NCBI RefSeq assembly: GCF_004011695.2
Contig: NC_082409.1
Coordinates: 992,001-1,056,000, forward strand
DNA from: Ascochyta rabiei
Lineage: Eukaryota; Ascomycota; Dothideomycetes; Pleosporales; Didymellaceae
Length of the DNA: 64,000 nucleotides
Direction of reading: 5' to 3'
The position numbers and the translations under genes are program-made. Positions within the stretch are counted from its first letter, which is position 1. Each line of letters opens with the position of its first letter. A model generated the notes under the pieces. That model saw only the letters and a program-made list of their open reading frames with translations. It searched no databases and was not told the origin of the DNA. Below are positions 11,805 through 21,595 of this stretch, in pieces.

Positions 11805-13681
11805 CTACTCCCGGCCTTCTTGCACAGCACGAAGGACAGGGTAGAGGTTGTGCTCATCTTCGTCCTCAATCGTGCGATGCTCCTCCTTGACAGCGTTCTC
11901 CTCTTCGTCGAGGTAGTCACGAGTGTCGAGACGCTCCTTGAGCCAGGCCCTGAGCCTCTCAATCACACGGATGTTCTCAACCCAGTGACCAGAGTCGTTT
12001 GCTGTTTCTGTGGGAGCATCCGACACTACACTTGGCGAGCGAAGAGCAGGGTCAACCTTAGGAGAGTGGATAGCCAGCTGGTTGACGTCGTGGTGCAGGC
12101 TGTCCTGTTCCGAGTTACGGCGGGACTTGGACGACCCGTCCGACCCCGTGTCCATCTCGTCTTCCTCACTTCGGTCTGGAGCTGCCTTCTGGAGCAGGTT
12201 ACCCGAGAATCTCCGTCGGCCATCAGCATCGAAAGCAGGTGCAAGACCCGACGAGGGAGCCGCAGCGGACATGTCAGACATGGCGCTGACCGATGGGAGA
12301 GTTGGGTACATGCTTCCAATCGAAGACCTGGAAGTAGGCGAAACACCGCTGGAAGAGTGAGTGGCACCAGGAGAGTGCTGCGAGCTGTATGACAGGACGC
12401 TGGATGCAGGGGTCAACGCTGGGGTGTCGTTGGGAGCAGCAGTGGCGTGCGAAGACTGGGAGTGGCTGCTTGACAGACCAGGTGGCGAGTGACTCGAGCG
12501 GTAGCCGGCACCAGTGTGGACGTAGTGAGCACCGGCTTGCTGGACACCAGCAGCCGCGGCGTGGTTGGGGTGCTCGTAGACGGTGCTCTGGAGCTGCTCC
12601 AAGAACTGGTCGATGTTCAAAAGATCACTCTTCGTCCTCAGGTTAGGCAGAGGCAGCGAGTAGGGGTGGTGCATAGGAGGGTGCGAAGCCTGAGCGACCA
12701 TGGTGCCGCCGTGGCCATACTCGGACATGCCAGAAGATTGGTAGCCACCAAGAACAGGGAGCTGGACACCCTGGAGACCCATCAGACGCTGACCAACGTC
12801 GTAGTAGGTGGAGGGGTCGATGGAACGGCGCTTGGCGTCGCCAAAGAACTCATTCAAGGCATCGTATGCTGCGCGCTTACGGATCTCATAGTCGTTGGTC
12901 AGCTGCTGCGTCTGGTTGACAGCATAGTAGACTGGGCCATAGGCGGAGTTCTGGGGCGGGCCTCCGTAGAATCCGGCAGGAGCGCCTCCAGGGTGTTGCT
13001 GGCCATAGGCTCCGTTAGGGCCAAGAGCACCATCAGGATACTGGTATCCACTCGCTGTAGCGGCAAGGGCCTGCAAATCAGCAACGACTGTGGGCGCCGG
13101 TTAGAAACAAAGAAGAGAGACTATCGAGGCGGGAGTACTTACGCTTGCCGCTTTGACCGGGGTAGCCACCGGCACCGTGGGGACCGCCACGGTTGGGCTC
13201 AGGCGAGCGAAGCAAGACAGAGTCATCAGCGTGAGTCTTGACGTGCTTCTTCAGATCCTGAGGGCGCTTGAAAGCCTTCCCGCAGAAGTCGCACTTATGC
13301 GGCTTCAACGGGACGTGGACACGAATGTGCGACGTGATGTGGTCACGCTTTACAGTCGTGGTACGGCAGTTACCCCATTGACAAGTCAGATTCAAGTTGT
13401 TGGTGCTCTTGCGGCCAACATGGCGTTCGCAAACGTGATCCTGGCTGAAGTTCAGTCTTGTGTCACGATTGAGTAAGAGCACGTGTAAAACTCACGTAGA
13501 GCTGCTCGGCAGAAGGCAGACGCTCGCCGCAAGACTGCCACTGGCAGACAAGCGAGTCGCTGGATGAGTTTGCAACAGACGCAGGAGTGGGCGCGTTCTG
13601 TTGTGTGGGGGTGCCCAGAGGCTGCTGCTGCGGTGATGTAGCCGCAGCCGGCGCAGGTGCTTGTTGTTCTACACTGCTCAT
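11805..13681 (-). CDS. pacC: pH-response transcription factor PacC/Rim101
   Basis: C2H2 regulator of ambient-pH genes, activated by proteolysis at alkaline pH through the Pal/Rim pathway. Exons 13681-13496, 13440-13143 and 13087-11805; 588 aa. Three zinc fingers span about residues 46-135: [17 protein letters not shown] joined by splicing to [12 protein letters not shown], then [15 protein letters not shown], then [21 protein letters not shown]. The intron between the first two exons must use the second AG (CCAG at 13444-13441), because the earlier AG breaks the frame. Two YPxL motifs, YPTL at about 422 and YPVL at about 577, match the PalA-binding pair that brackets the signalling-protease site in Aspergillus PacC. 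The C-terminal third is Ser-rich, then acidic. Several GCCARG sites upstream fit autoregulation. Confidence 0.95.
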
Positions 13682-13938
13682 GCTTGGCAGCAGAGATGCT
13701 ATTTGGCTCTGTAGTGAAGACACGATGGTTGATGGCGCGAACGTATCTCGTTCAGCGCAAAAGAAAGGGAGAAGTTGCAAGAGTGAAGCTTGGGGTGTGG
13801 AGCGAGTCCTTGGGTTGCAGTAATAAGAGGGAGGAGAAGGCGCCGAGCTTTGAGCATGAGGACGGGGGCCACGGCAGATTATGAGAAAGCGCGCCCGCAG
13901 CGGAATCCAAGAAAATCTTGTTGCCAATGCGCCAATGC

Positions 13939-14139
13939 GCCAAGTGGCGCTAAGACGCAACCTACTTGGCCCCGCCATTCCCTTTGCAGCGCTGCGCCAG
14001 CACTCAACCTGAGTCCGGCCCTTTGGCCGCACCGCCCGCCACCCGCCGACTGCCCATTTAGTGCGTGTGATGTGCACGTTTCCCAGGTTCAACAGCCTTC
14101 TGCGCCTGCCGCGAAGTTGCAGTCGAAGAGCTGGCCAGG
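13939..14139. promoter_or_regulatory. Cluster of PacC-type GCCARG sites upstream of pacC
   Basis: Relative to the pacC ATG at 13681, GCCAAG occurs at 13939-13944, its reverse complement CTTGGC at 13965-13970, and GCCAGG at 14134-14139. Another CTTGGC lies near 14209. These match the PacC core consensus GCCARG. Hexamers occur by chance, so only the clustering 260-530 bp upstream of the factor's own gene makes them notable. Confidence 0.4.
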
Positions 14140-16589
14140 GCGGGCATCAATGTTGGGGTCTCATTTCGAGCGGAATTTCTTGGTTGTTCATCGTCTTGGT
14201 TGACTGTTCTTGGCCGGGCGGAAGTCTTGTCGCCGACACGCTGCACGTCGCGCCTAGCCGACAGCCTCCACACGATACCGGCCGTGTCGCAATCAGCGAC
14301 GCTGTTCAATCAATTCGAGAAAGGATCCTCGTCCTTTCCAGAAAGGGGAGGTGGTTGTTGCCCTCAGCTCAACGTCCACCGTCTTTTTCTACCCAGGTCT
14401 CCAGATTCCTTCCACCCATCTTAACTCACCCCCCTCACTAACCTCGCATCTCCAAACGCTGCCAATAATATCCACTGTTCCTAATTCGAGTAGCCGACCG
14501 AAGAGAGCCAGGTGTTCTCGTGATCTGCTGATGGGTCGGCGAACGAAGACCACGCTGCACAGCCTGGTGCTTACAGACGCGTGTGATTCTGCCTCTTTCG
14601 AAATGACTGTCGTTTACAGTCAACTTGATTGCCCATCAAGGCGAGCATGACGACCCTGAGCACAACTGTTAGTGCCATGATCCCGCTCGTCTTGGCCACT
14701 TTCTCCGCACCGTGCCAAGTGCCCAGGCTCCTGATATCTTGTCGTCTTCAGCCAAGCCCTGAGCGAATTTCGGTCATCGAGGCTGTGCAAACCCAGGGGA
14801 ATCCGCATGGCCAGTTACCATCTCCCAATTCGCTCAGCCCGGTGCGTTACGACATTTCACTACGGGCCTGACCAGCTTGTATGCTCTCGCCACCACACAC
14901 GACCCGGACGAAAATACCGTGTAATCTGGGGTATCAAGGAGTGTACATCTGTAACCTCTGTCGAAGTGCACTGCACGTTGCCGCGTCTCAAGTTTGACAC
15001 TATGTCAAGTGTCGTTCTGCTGTCTAACTTTCGGACTGTGCGACTTCGACCGGCTGCTTCCCGTTATTAGCTAACCTTTTGGACGTCCATGCAATCTATT
15101 AACACTCAATCTGACAAGACGCACCAACTACTCCTGTGCGACCGTATTTGAAACGGCATCAACAACTGCACGTGGCACAGACTAACACCACCTCCTTGCT
15201 GGTTCGATCTCTCAAGGCGCCACTCGGAGAAGGCAGGAGAAGGCAGAGAGATGAGGTCATGACTTGGCACATCTGCGACTTGAACCTCGGGCTTGAGAAA
15301 GGGTTACTAAGTTGGCCATCTCCATGTTGCCAGTAGTCTGTTTCCATCCGTATTACGCTGTCAACCAAAGGCTTGCGCTGCAAAACGTCCAATCCCCTGC
15401 TGAAAAGGCGAAGACCCTTCTTCAGCTTCGCTGTCATTTCACTTGCGTAAGGTAGTGTTGGGGCGACACCACTGGGCAATAGGGCAATCACTGCTGGGGG
15501 GTCTTAGGATGTTCGCAAATCGCACCAAAGACCGTCAAGATGTCGAGCCACGTTGTGACGCACCGCCACAATCGGAACGCGAAGATGTAATCAGGTACAA
15601 TGACGGGGTCCCAAGGATCGATGGCTTAATCGATAGCAGCCCAAGAGCGCGGACGCCTTGGTGCATGCAGTGCAACTTGCGCAAGGTTTTGGCCTCTTGT
15701 CCCGCATTCTCCGCATCTTCCAAGACTCGACCGGGAACAGCGGAACTCTGCCAAGCGTCAACAACACAGGTCGCACATGAATACGATCAATCGAAAGGTC
15801 AAGTCGCGCGGGCTCCGAAGAGTTCTCCGCATACAACTGATGTGTATCCGAGCGTAGATGTATGCAGGCGACTGAATGCTGTATACATGATTATCTTTCA
15901 TTCTCAAGACCACGACAAACACAGCAGCAAAGGTGCATTGTGCCTTTCATCATGACAGCTTGCTTTCGTATTGATGTCATTCCACTACACTCGTCCGGGT
16001 AACGGCAGAGCTTGAGGCTGTGAAGCCTGATTCCAGCACACCTGCTTCACACCAGCAGACTCGAACAACACCAATTGGCAAGTGCGGGACGCTATTCACT
16101 ACTCCAAGGACTTCTACTGTCTGCTAGCCGGTCCAGACCATGAAGCTCAAGATTCTCTCGGAGACATCATAATCTCATTGCGGCACGGTGATGAACGAGG
16201 CTTGTGGCTTGCCCTGGGTAACCACGTGGCACTGTTGGCCAATATGTAGCGACGATAATGTTGAGTGCACACGCTGTGAGGGGTAAAGTCCACTACTATA
16301 TCAGGTTTGATTGGCCTATCAGGTGTTACTCTGATGGTAGCGAAAGGTGCAGCGTCGAGTTCGCAACTTCTCGATCTTCCTCTGCTCAACGAACACCTGT
16401 TACGTTCTCACCAGCTCAGAGACACGATGAAGACCAAAGCCGATTCTTCTATCATAGCTGATTGCCTAGGTGTGCCGAGTACCATCTGATCTTAGCTGTT
16501 GGAGCGTGGGATTGGTAGCTGCAACAGGCAGAACATGATTGCGGATGTATGGTTACTTCAGTAACTCGACCACTGCACTCCCTTCATCT
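14140..16589. other. Intergenic region, no gene seen
   Basis: About 2.4 kb between the pacC promoter and the ferric-reductase stop. Open frames here (for example 15443-15955, 170 codons) have no recognisable motif and irregular composition. I found no tRNA, 5S rRNA or transposon coding sequence. A long pacC 5' leader, common for fungal regulators, could occupy the left part. Confidence 0.45.
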
Positions 16590-18545
16590 TCACCAGCCAA
16601 ACGTCTCATCGTACCAGTAGACATCATGCCCCTTCTTTACATACACCTCCACACTCCTCTTCAAATCCTCCGTCAGCCTCTTCGGCCCGCAGCAAATCAC
16701 CGCAGTCCGCATTCCCCTACTAAACACCTCATCCACAATCTCTTCCATCTTGGGCCGGCCGCTCATAACCGTCATGCCTTTCCGCGGCCTTTCCATCTGC
16801 TCTTCCATACTCAACAACTGCTCGTTCTCCTGCAATTCAAACTGCTCTCCTTCATCGTCGTCATCATCTACGGCGAAGATGGGCGACGTAGATGTGGTGC
16901 TGTGCAGAGAGGGGCCTGACGGGCGGGTGACATAGACTTCGACCGTACTCGCTTTATTCAGCAGTCCGTTTCCGACCGCCTCTTCCCTCTCCACGTCTCG
17001 TTCATCGTCTCCTTCGGCGAGAGCTTCGGGGAACGCCCACTGTGTGTCGGCTAGTTTCTGCACCGCCCAGACAAATCGGACCTGCGTCGCTCCCGGCGTC
17101 GTGTCGTGGTACTCCGCGATGGCGCGGTAGATGGGCATGATGAATGTCGCGCCTACGCCGCCGGCTACGAGGAGTACCTTGTCGAAGTCGGACAAGTCGG
17201 GCAGGCGGTTCGATGCACCGTACGGTCCTTCGAGGGCGAATGGCAGGATGGGGATATCCCCCGTTGCAGTGGGGAGCATGGGGAGTCCGCTTCCACCCTG
17301 CGACAATTTCTGGGCGAGCTCGCCGAGGTGCTTGGTGTTCCCATTGAGTGTTCGGGCAACGAGGAGGAGCTCGCGGTCTGTGGCGGGGATGGACGCCACA
17401 GTGAAGGGGTTGGATTTGTTTACCATCAGCCATTGCTGGTAGTAGGAAGGGGTTTTCGCGCTGCCCCAGGGTCGAGTGAGGTAGACGTGCTGGCCGGGGT
17501 GCCAGTTCAAGGCAGGGTGGCTGTCTGGGAGGGGAATGCGGATCTGTACGAGATTGGTGCCAGGTAGGAGTCGGATGGTGCCCTGATACATCTTAAGGCT
17601 TATCGCGCGGAAAATGAGATGCAGACATTCCACCACAACAATCTGGTAGACGTACAGCCGGATGTGCGAGACGTGGAGATACATGGGGACGATGATGAAG
17701 TTGGCGATGGCGATATGTGAGATGTAGAAGACGCGGTAGTTTCGGCGGCGGACGAATCCTAGAGCTGTCGTGCTGATGGCAGCGAAGAGGGTGAGGGTGA
17801 TGATTCCGAATATGACATCCCAGTCCTTGATGCGTTTGGCGAGGAAGCCGGACATGGCGAAGAAGACAAAATAGAAGACAGCGTGAAGGATGAAGAGCAA
17901 GTAGACGATGCGGCCGAGGATCTGATGCGCAGCTTTCAGTTGCTCGTGTGAGAGGCGTGTTATCCATTGAACTGGTGAGTATGGTGCTCGCATAGCCAGA
18001 AGGTAGTGCAGAGGCAGTTGTGAGGCTCCGATCTGTCCAAACCGCTTCGTGAGGTGAAGATAGTCTGTGGTGATCAGCATGTTGAGGGTTACCGATAAGT
18101 TCGAGGCAGTCTTACCAGGTGAAGTATTCACGAAACACAGATAGAGTAGCCATGCAGTCCAGAGTGTTCCGCCAATCCACTCTCCTCGTGTCCCCCAATT
18201 CCATCTTTGGATTACATCCTTCTGCATCCACCACATAATCCTTGCATAGCGACTGTGTAGACTCTTCAGCCAGCCCAGGGTGTTCTCACGGCCTTTGTTA
18301 AACGAAGGAGATTTTGGCTGCTCATAGCGCATGCCCTTGGTAACAATCCACCTGATGCCAAACGACATCTGGAATAAGGCAAAGATAACCAACACCGACC
18401 ATTGCGCTGCGAAGCCATAGTAGTCCAGATTCTCGCGGCGTTGATGCGTTTGCTCGTTGTTCAGAGGCTCGAATGAGTATCCAAAGGCCCAGTACGACTT
18501 GGAGTCCACCTCGTGGTGCCCCTCGTGTCTCCGAAAGAGATCCAT
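16590..18545 (-). CDS. Ferric-reductase-like transmembrane flavocytochrome (FRE family)
   Basis: Predicted membrane enzyme passing electrons from NADPH through FAD and two haems to an acceptor such as ferric iron. Exons 18545-18116 and 18064-16590; 634 aa. The start at 18545 (MDLFRRHEG) is preferred to an upstream in-frame Met at 18764 because the added part lacks conserved character. The intron at 18115-18065 is 51 nt and has no in-frame stop, so an unspliced frame also stays open. After several N-terminal helices, the haem core carries paired His on two helices (HQILGRIVYLLFILHAVFY and the helix starting HIAIANFIIVPMYLH). The FAD motif reads NPFTVAS, with Asn where most family members have His. 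The NAD site reads AGGVGATFIMP, and CCGPKR lies near the C-terminus. A run of Asp precedes the last module. No signal peptide is evident. Confidence 0.87.
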   Translation of the reverse strand: MDLFRRHEGHHEVDSKSYWAFGYSFEPLNNEQTHQRRENLDYYGFAAQWSVLVIFALFQMSFGIRWIVTKGMRYEQPKSPSFNKGRENTLGWLKSLHSRYARIMWWMQKDVIQRWNWGTRGEWIGGTLWTAWLLYLCFVNTSPGKTASNLSVTLNMLITTDYLHLTKRFGQIGASQLPLHYLLAMRAPYSPVQWITRLSHEQLKAAHQILGRIVYLLFILHAVFYFVFFAMSGFLAKRIKDWDVIFGIITLTLFAAISTTALGFVRRRNYRVFYISHIAIANFIIVPMYLHVSHIRLYVYQIVVVECLHLIFRAISLKMYQGTIRLLPGTNLVQIRIPLPDSHPALNWHPGQHVYLTRPWGSAKTPSYYQQWLMVNKSNPFTVASIPATDRELLLVARTLNGNTKHLGELAQKLSQGGSGLPMLPTATGDIPILPFALEGPYGASNRLPDLSDFDKVLLVAGGVGATFIMPIYRAIAEYHDTTPGATQVRFVWAVQKLADTQWAFPEALAEGDDERDVEREEAVGNGLLNKASTVEVYVTRPSGPSLHSTTSTSPIFAVDDDDDEGEQFELQENEQLLSMEEQMERPRKGMTVMSGRPKMEEIVDEVFSRGMRTAVICCGPKRLTEDLKRSVEVYVKKGHDVYWYDETFGW

Positions 18546-19214
18546 CACGAGTTGACTAAGATGAAATAGAAGAGTGGCAAGGTGGCATATACCGTCACGT
18601 CGAGATTCTGCAAGCGGCCTGAGGCCCAGAGTACCACAACAGGCAGCTGACCAACGGTGTCGATAATTATAGGAAGAGAGATGCAGCTGTTGGTGAGATT
18701 GCGTAACGTGTGAGGTGCGTGAAGCTGACAAAAGCAGCTTGCGTGCTCGGACTGGAGCGGACACTGATAGCGCCGGAACCTGTCAGAACTTATTAATTCA
18801 CCGGCAAGGATGCATCAAGTCTTTAGTACTGTGGTACTGACACGGAGTCGTCTGTCGTGACCAAGAGAAGCACATGCTATGCAGGAGAATGTAGAGAGGA
18901 TCAATAGGGGTGCGCCTATTGAAGGTCCTCAATTTCTACGTTCTGTCAGTAGCGGCGCCATATTGCAGAAACTCAGGTCCTTGCTCTGAACACAATGCCC
19001 GAGGTCTTCAACAATTATCTCGCAAGTCTGTAGTCTTCTGGATATTTGTTAGCCCATGTTACTTCTGCTAAGCTATTCTGAATGCCTGCAAAATTCTGGG
19101 AGACGCGCTTATCCGGGGTTCTCGACGCCAACCCCGCCAAACGTGGCTGGACCCTGCATGTTGCACCCCCCTCAATCTGAACCTATTCATTGTGATATTC
19201 AACATCTATTCACT
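18546..19214. promoter_or_regulatory. Divergent region between ferric reductase and nucleoside hydrolase
   Basis: About 670 bp between divergent start codons, so it should contain both promoters. A GATAA lies near 18663, but no full iron-regulator GATA consensus was found. No other gene is visible. Confidence 0.45.
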
Positions 19215-20557
19215 ATGTCATCGAGGCTCCCACTCTGGCTCGATTGTGTCCGTACTCGCTCGCAACTTCACCGAACCCCCCTATTGACGACTACCAGGAC
19301 ACCGGGCACGATGTAGGCCCAATCTGCTGCCACCAATTGCATTTGCCATTGCTTACTGTTACTCCAGGATGCATATGCTCTCCTCCTCTGCGCTCACGAT
19401 CCGCGCGTCGAACTCCTAGGCGTCAGCACCGTCCATGGCAACGCTGCGCTCGATCAGACCACCTTCAACACACGCGCGATTCTGGAGGCATTGGGCAGAC
19501 GTGATGTGAAGGTCTATTCAGGCGCTGCGAAGCCAATCGTGCGCGACGCAGTGCACGCTGCCGACATCCACGGCGAAAGTGGCCTGGACGGCGTGACCCT
19601 GCTGCCGCAGCCTGTCGAGCCGGCTGTCACCGACGTGGACTACCTCGAAGCCATGTACAAAGCGCTCATTGCGACTCCGCCCAACACTGCATGGCTTGTA
19701 TCTACCGGCACCTTGACAAACATTGGGCTGCTGTTTCAGAAGTACACCGATCTGGCAGGTCACATCAAAGGCCTGAGCATCATGGGTGGTGCTGTCGGGA
19801 ACAAATTCACAGATGCCCCGATGGGCAAGATCAAGGGCGAGGGAGAGCGCTTTGGCAATTGGACAGCCTATGCTGAGTTCAACGTGAGCAGCTGGCAGGA
19901 ACACGCTTAGAGCACTACGGCTGACAGAACACAGATCTATGTATGGCAGTAACTGCCCACCTCGAAACCTGCTAACAGCGGCAGTGTGATCCTGAAGCAT
20001 CTCACTTCATCTTCTCGCACCCAGTTCTCCAGTCGAAGACGACCTTGATCCCGCTGGATCTCAGCCACAAAGTACTCGGCACGCAGTCCGTTCGTCGTAC
20101 GTTGTTGTACGGATCGAAAGTCGGCCTTGATGTAGACACGACACGGGTCCCATCTGCTCTGCGAGCCCTGTTCGCCCAGATCATGTCATTCTTCGCAGGA
20201 ACCTACGCAGAAGTATTCTCCATTACCGAGGGTCCTCCACTACACGATCCCCTGGCAGTCGCAGCAGCGATCTATCCTCAAATCTTTGACGACAGGAATG
20301 GCGAACGATTCCGGGTCGACATCGTCACCAAAGGCGTTCACTCGCTAATCCAGTCTGAAGTCGGGGAGCTTGGAAGGACAAAGGTCTCAGAGCTCCAGGC
20401 CGGCGAGGGCGGGTGCAGGATCCCGCGAGGTGTCGATCTCGACAAGTTCTGGGGGCTCACAGAAGATGCCTTGAAGCGCGCAGACGCTGTCAGTCCGATG
20501 CCGCAGGTCTCGCGGGAAGATTTAGAAAAAGACGGCGTCTTTGTGGGAATAGACTAA
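19215..20557 (+). CDS. Inosine-uridine-type nucleoside N-ribohydrolase with two microexons
   Basis: Cleaves the N-glycosidic bond of ribonucleosides for base salvage. Five exons: 19215-19247, 19298-19312 (15 nt), 19368-19883, 19935-19940 (6 nt) and 19985-20557; 380 aa, normal for the family. Exon 1 ends LWLDC, the 15-nt microexon supplies DTGHD and exon 3 starts DAYALLLCAHDP, which together form the calcium-binding D-x-D/T-x-x-D-D motif of the active site. Exon 3 ends YAEFN, the 6-nt exon adds Ile-Tyr and exon 5 starts CDPEASHFIFSHP, restoring the AEFNIYxDPEA family motif. All four introns are 44-55 nt in phase 0, with branch-like TTGAC, CTTAC, CTGAC and CTAAC. A His in PPLHDPLAVAAA gives the late metal-binding Asp region. 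Substrate preference (purine or pyrimidine) cannot be told. A caller that misses the microexons would report a truncated gene. Confidence 0.9.
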
Positions 20558-21595
20558 TTCCTGTGGTGCAGAATGAGCCGGTATAGTAGCCCTAGCCTTC
20601 ACGTTAACAGTGCTGTCTAGAGGCCTTTAACATAAAGAGAATCATTTCCCAAGCTACACAGAAACCACTGCATCTACAGCTCCCTACAACTGTTCAAACC
20701 TGCGCTGAAGAGCTTCAGAAATCTTAGAGTGTTCACGCTTGTGGCCGGCTCTTCCTGCTTCGCAAGAGACTGAGTGAAGATCGCTTCGCCGTCACTCGCC
20801 ACTGCAGACCTCTTTCCCAACCCTTCCCTCCCATATCGTCATAGACGTCAGGAAAGGCAGCCACATGCAGTCGCCATCCTCGGTTGCGAGCTTAGCCGTG
20901 TAAAAAGAGCCGCAGTTTTCGAGAAACATTGCAATTAGCCTTTTACCCACCTAGCGCAGACCAGCCTTCCGCAACAGCGTCTCCAAATGATGCTCTTCAG
21001 AGCACGCTAACCTCCGCGCGGAGCGATGGAGATTTGCGGGGTATGACCGTTGCCGCTCATCTTTAGCCAAATGCTTGTTCATCGCCACCACGCCTTGGTG
21101 GTGTGGAAGAGAAGGTGGGATCATCCATTTAACGTTGCCAGTTGGATGAATTGCTTTTGGAGCAGCAAGATAGGAAGGTTGTCTATGAGTATGTCTATGT
21201 TGCCGCAAATTCCGTTCTCGGCCACGACGAGGTCTACACCCCGGATATATTCAGCGAGCTTATATTGAAGCCAGGAACAACCGCGCCTAGCTTGCTGCAT
21301 CCGGCATAGTACCGATGCTCGTTTCCCAGCTTAGGGCTGGTGTGCCTTGCCCAGACCAGCGATCACCTGTACGTAGTTCCAATATGCATGGCCTGGCCTG
21401 GTTCTTGGGTGGCTTCCACGTTGGCGACCCGGATGAATTGCTTGTCATGCAGGAGGGTGCACTGCCGGGCCCTGGGCGTTGCTTGTCGTGACCAAGCAAT
21501 GGATCCTGCGAGTATATATACTGCAGGCATACTCAACTACGCATGAGCACCGCACTCACAGCAGCTTCTCTGGTTTCCCAAATAAACCACCGAAC
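20558..21595. promoter_or_regulatory. Upstream region of the GH10 xylanase gene
   Basis: About 1 kb holding the nucleoside-hydrolase 3' UTR and the xylanase promoter. TTTAGCC at 21062-21068 is the reverse complement of GGCTAAA, the XlnR/Xyr1 site of fungal xylanase genes. GCGGGG at 21036-21041 and CCCCGG near 21238 fit the CreA consensus SYGGRG. Such short matches are suggestive only. Confidence 0.35.
21513..21520 (+). promoter_or_regulatory. TATA box of the xylanase gene
   Basis: TATATATA lies 76-83 bp upstream of the ATG at 21596, a normal distance for a strongly inducible fungal gene. It is the clearest TATA element in the window. Confidence 0.6.

Noticed and set aside
15443..15955. 170-codon plus-strand frame
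   Set aside because: No motif, uneven composition and no start context; not supported as a gene.
18546..18764. Longer start for the ferric-reductase-like protein
   Set aside because: The extra 73 codons are in frame but look like translated leader; MDLFRRHEG is the more natural start.
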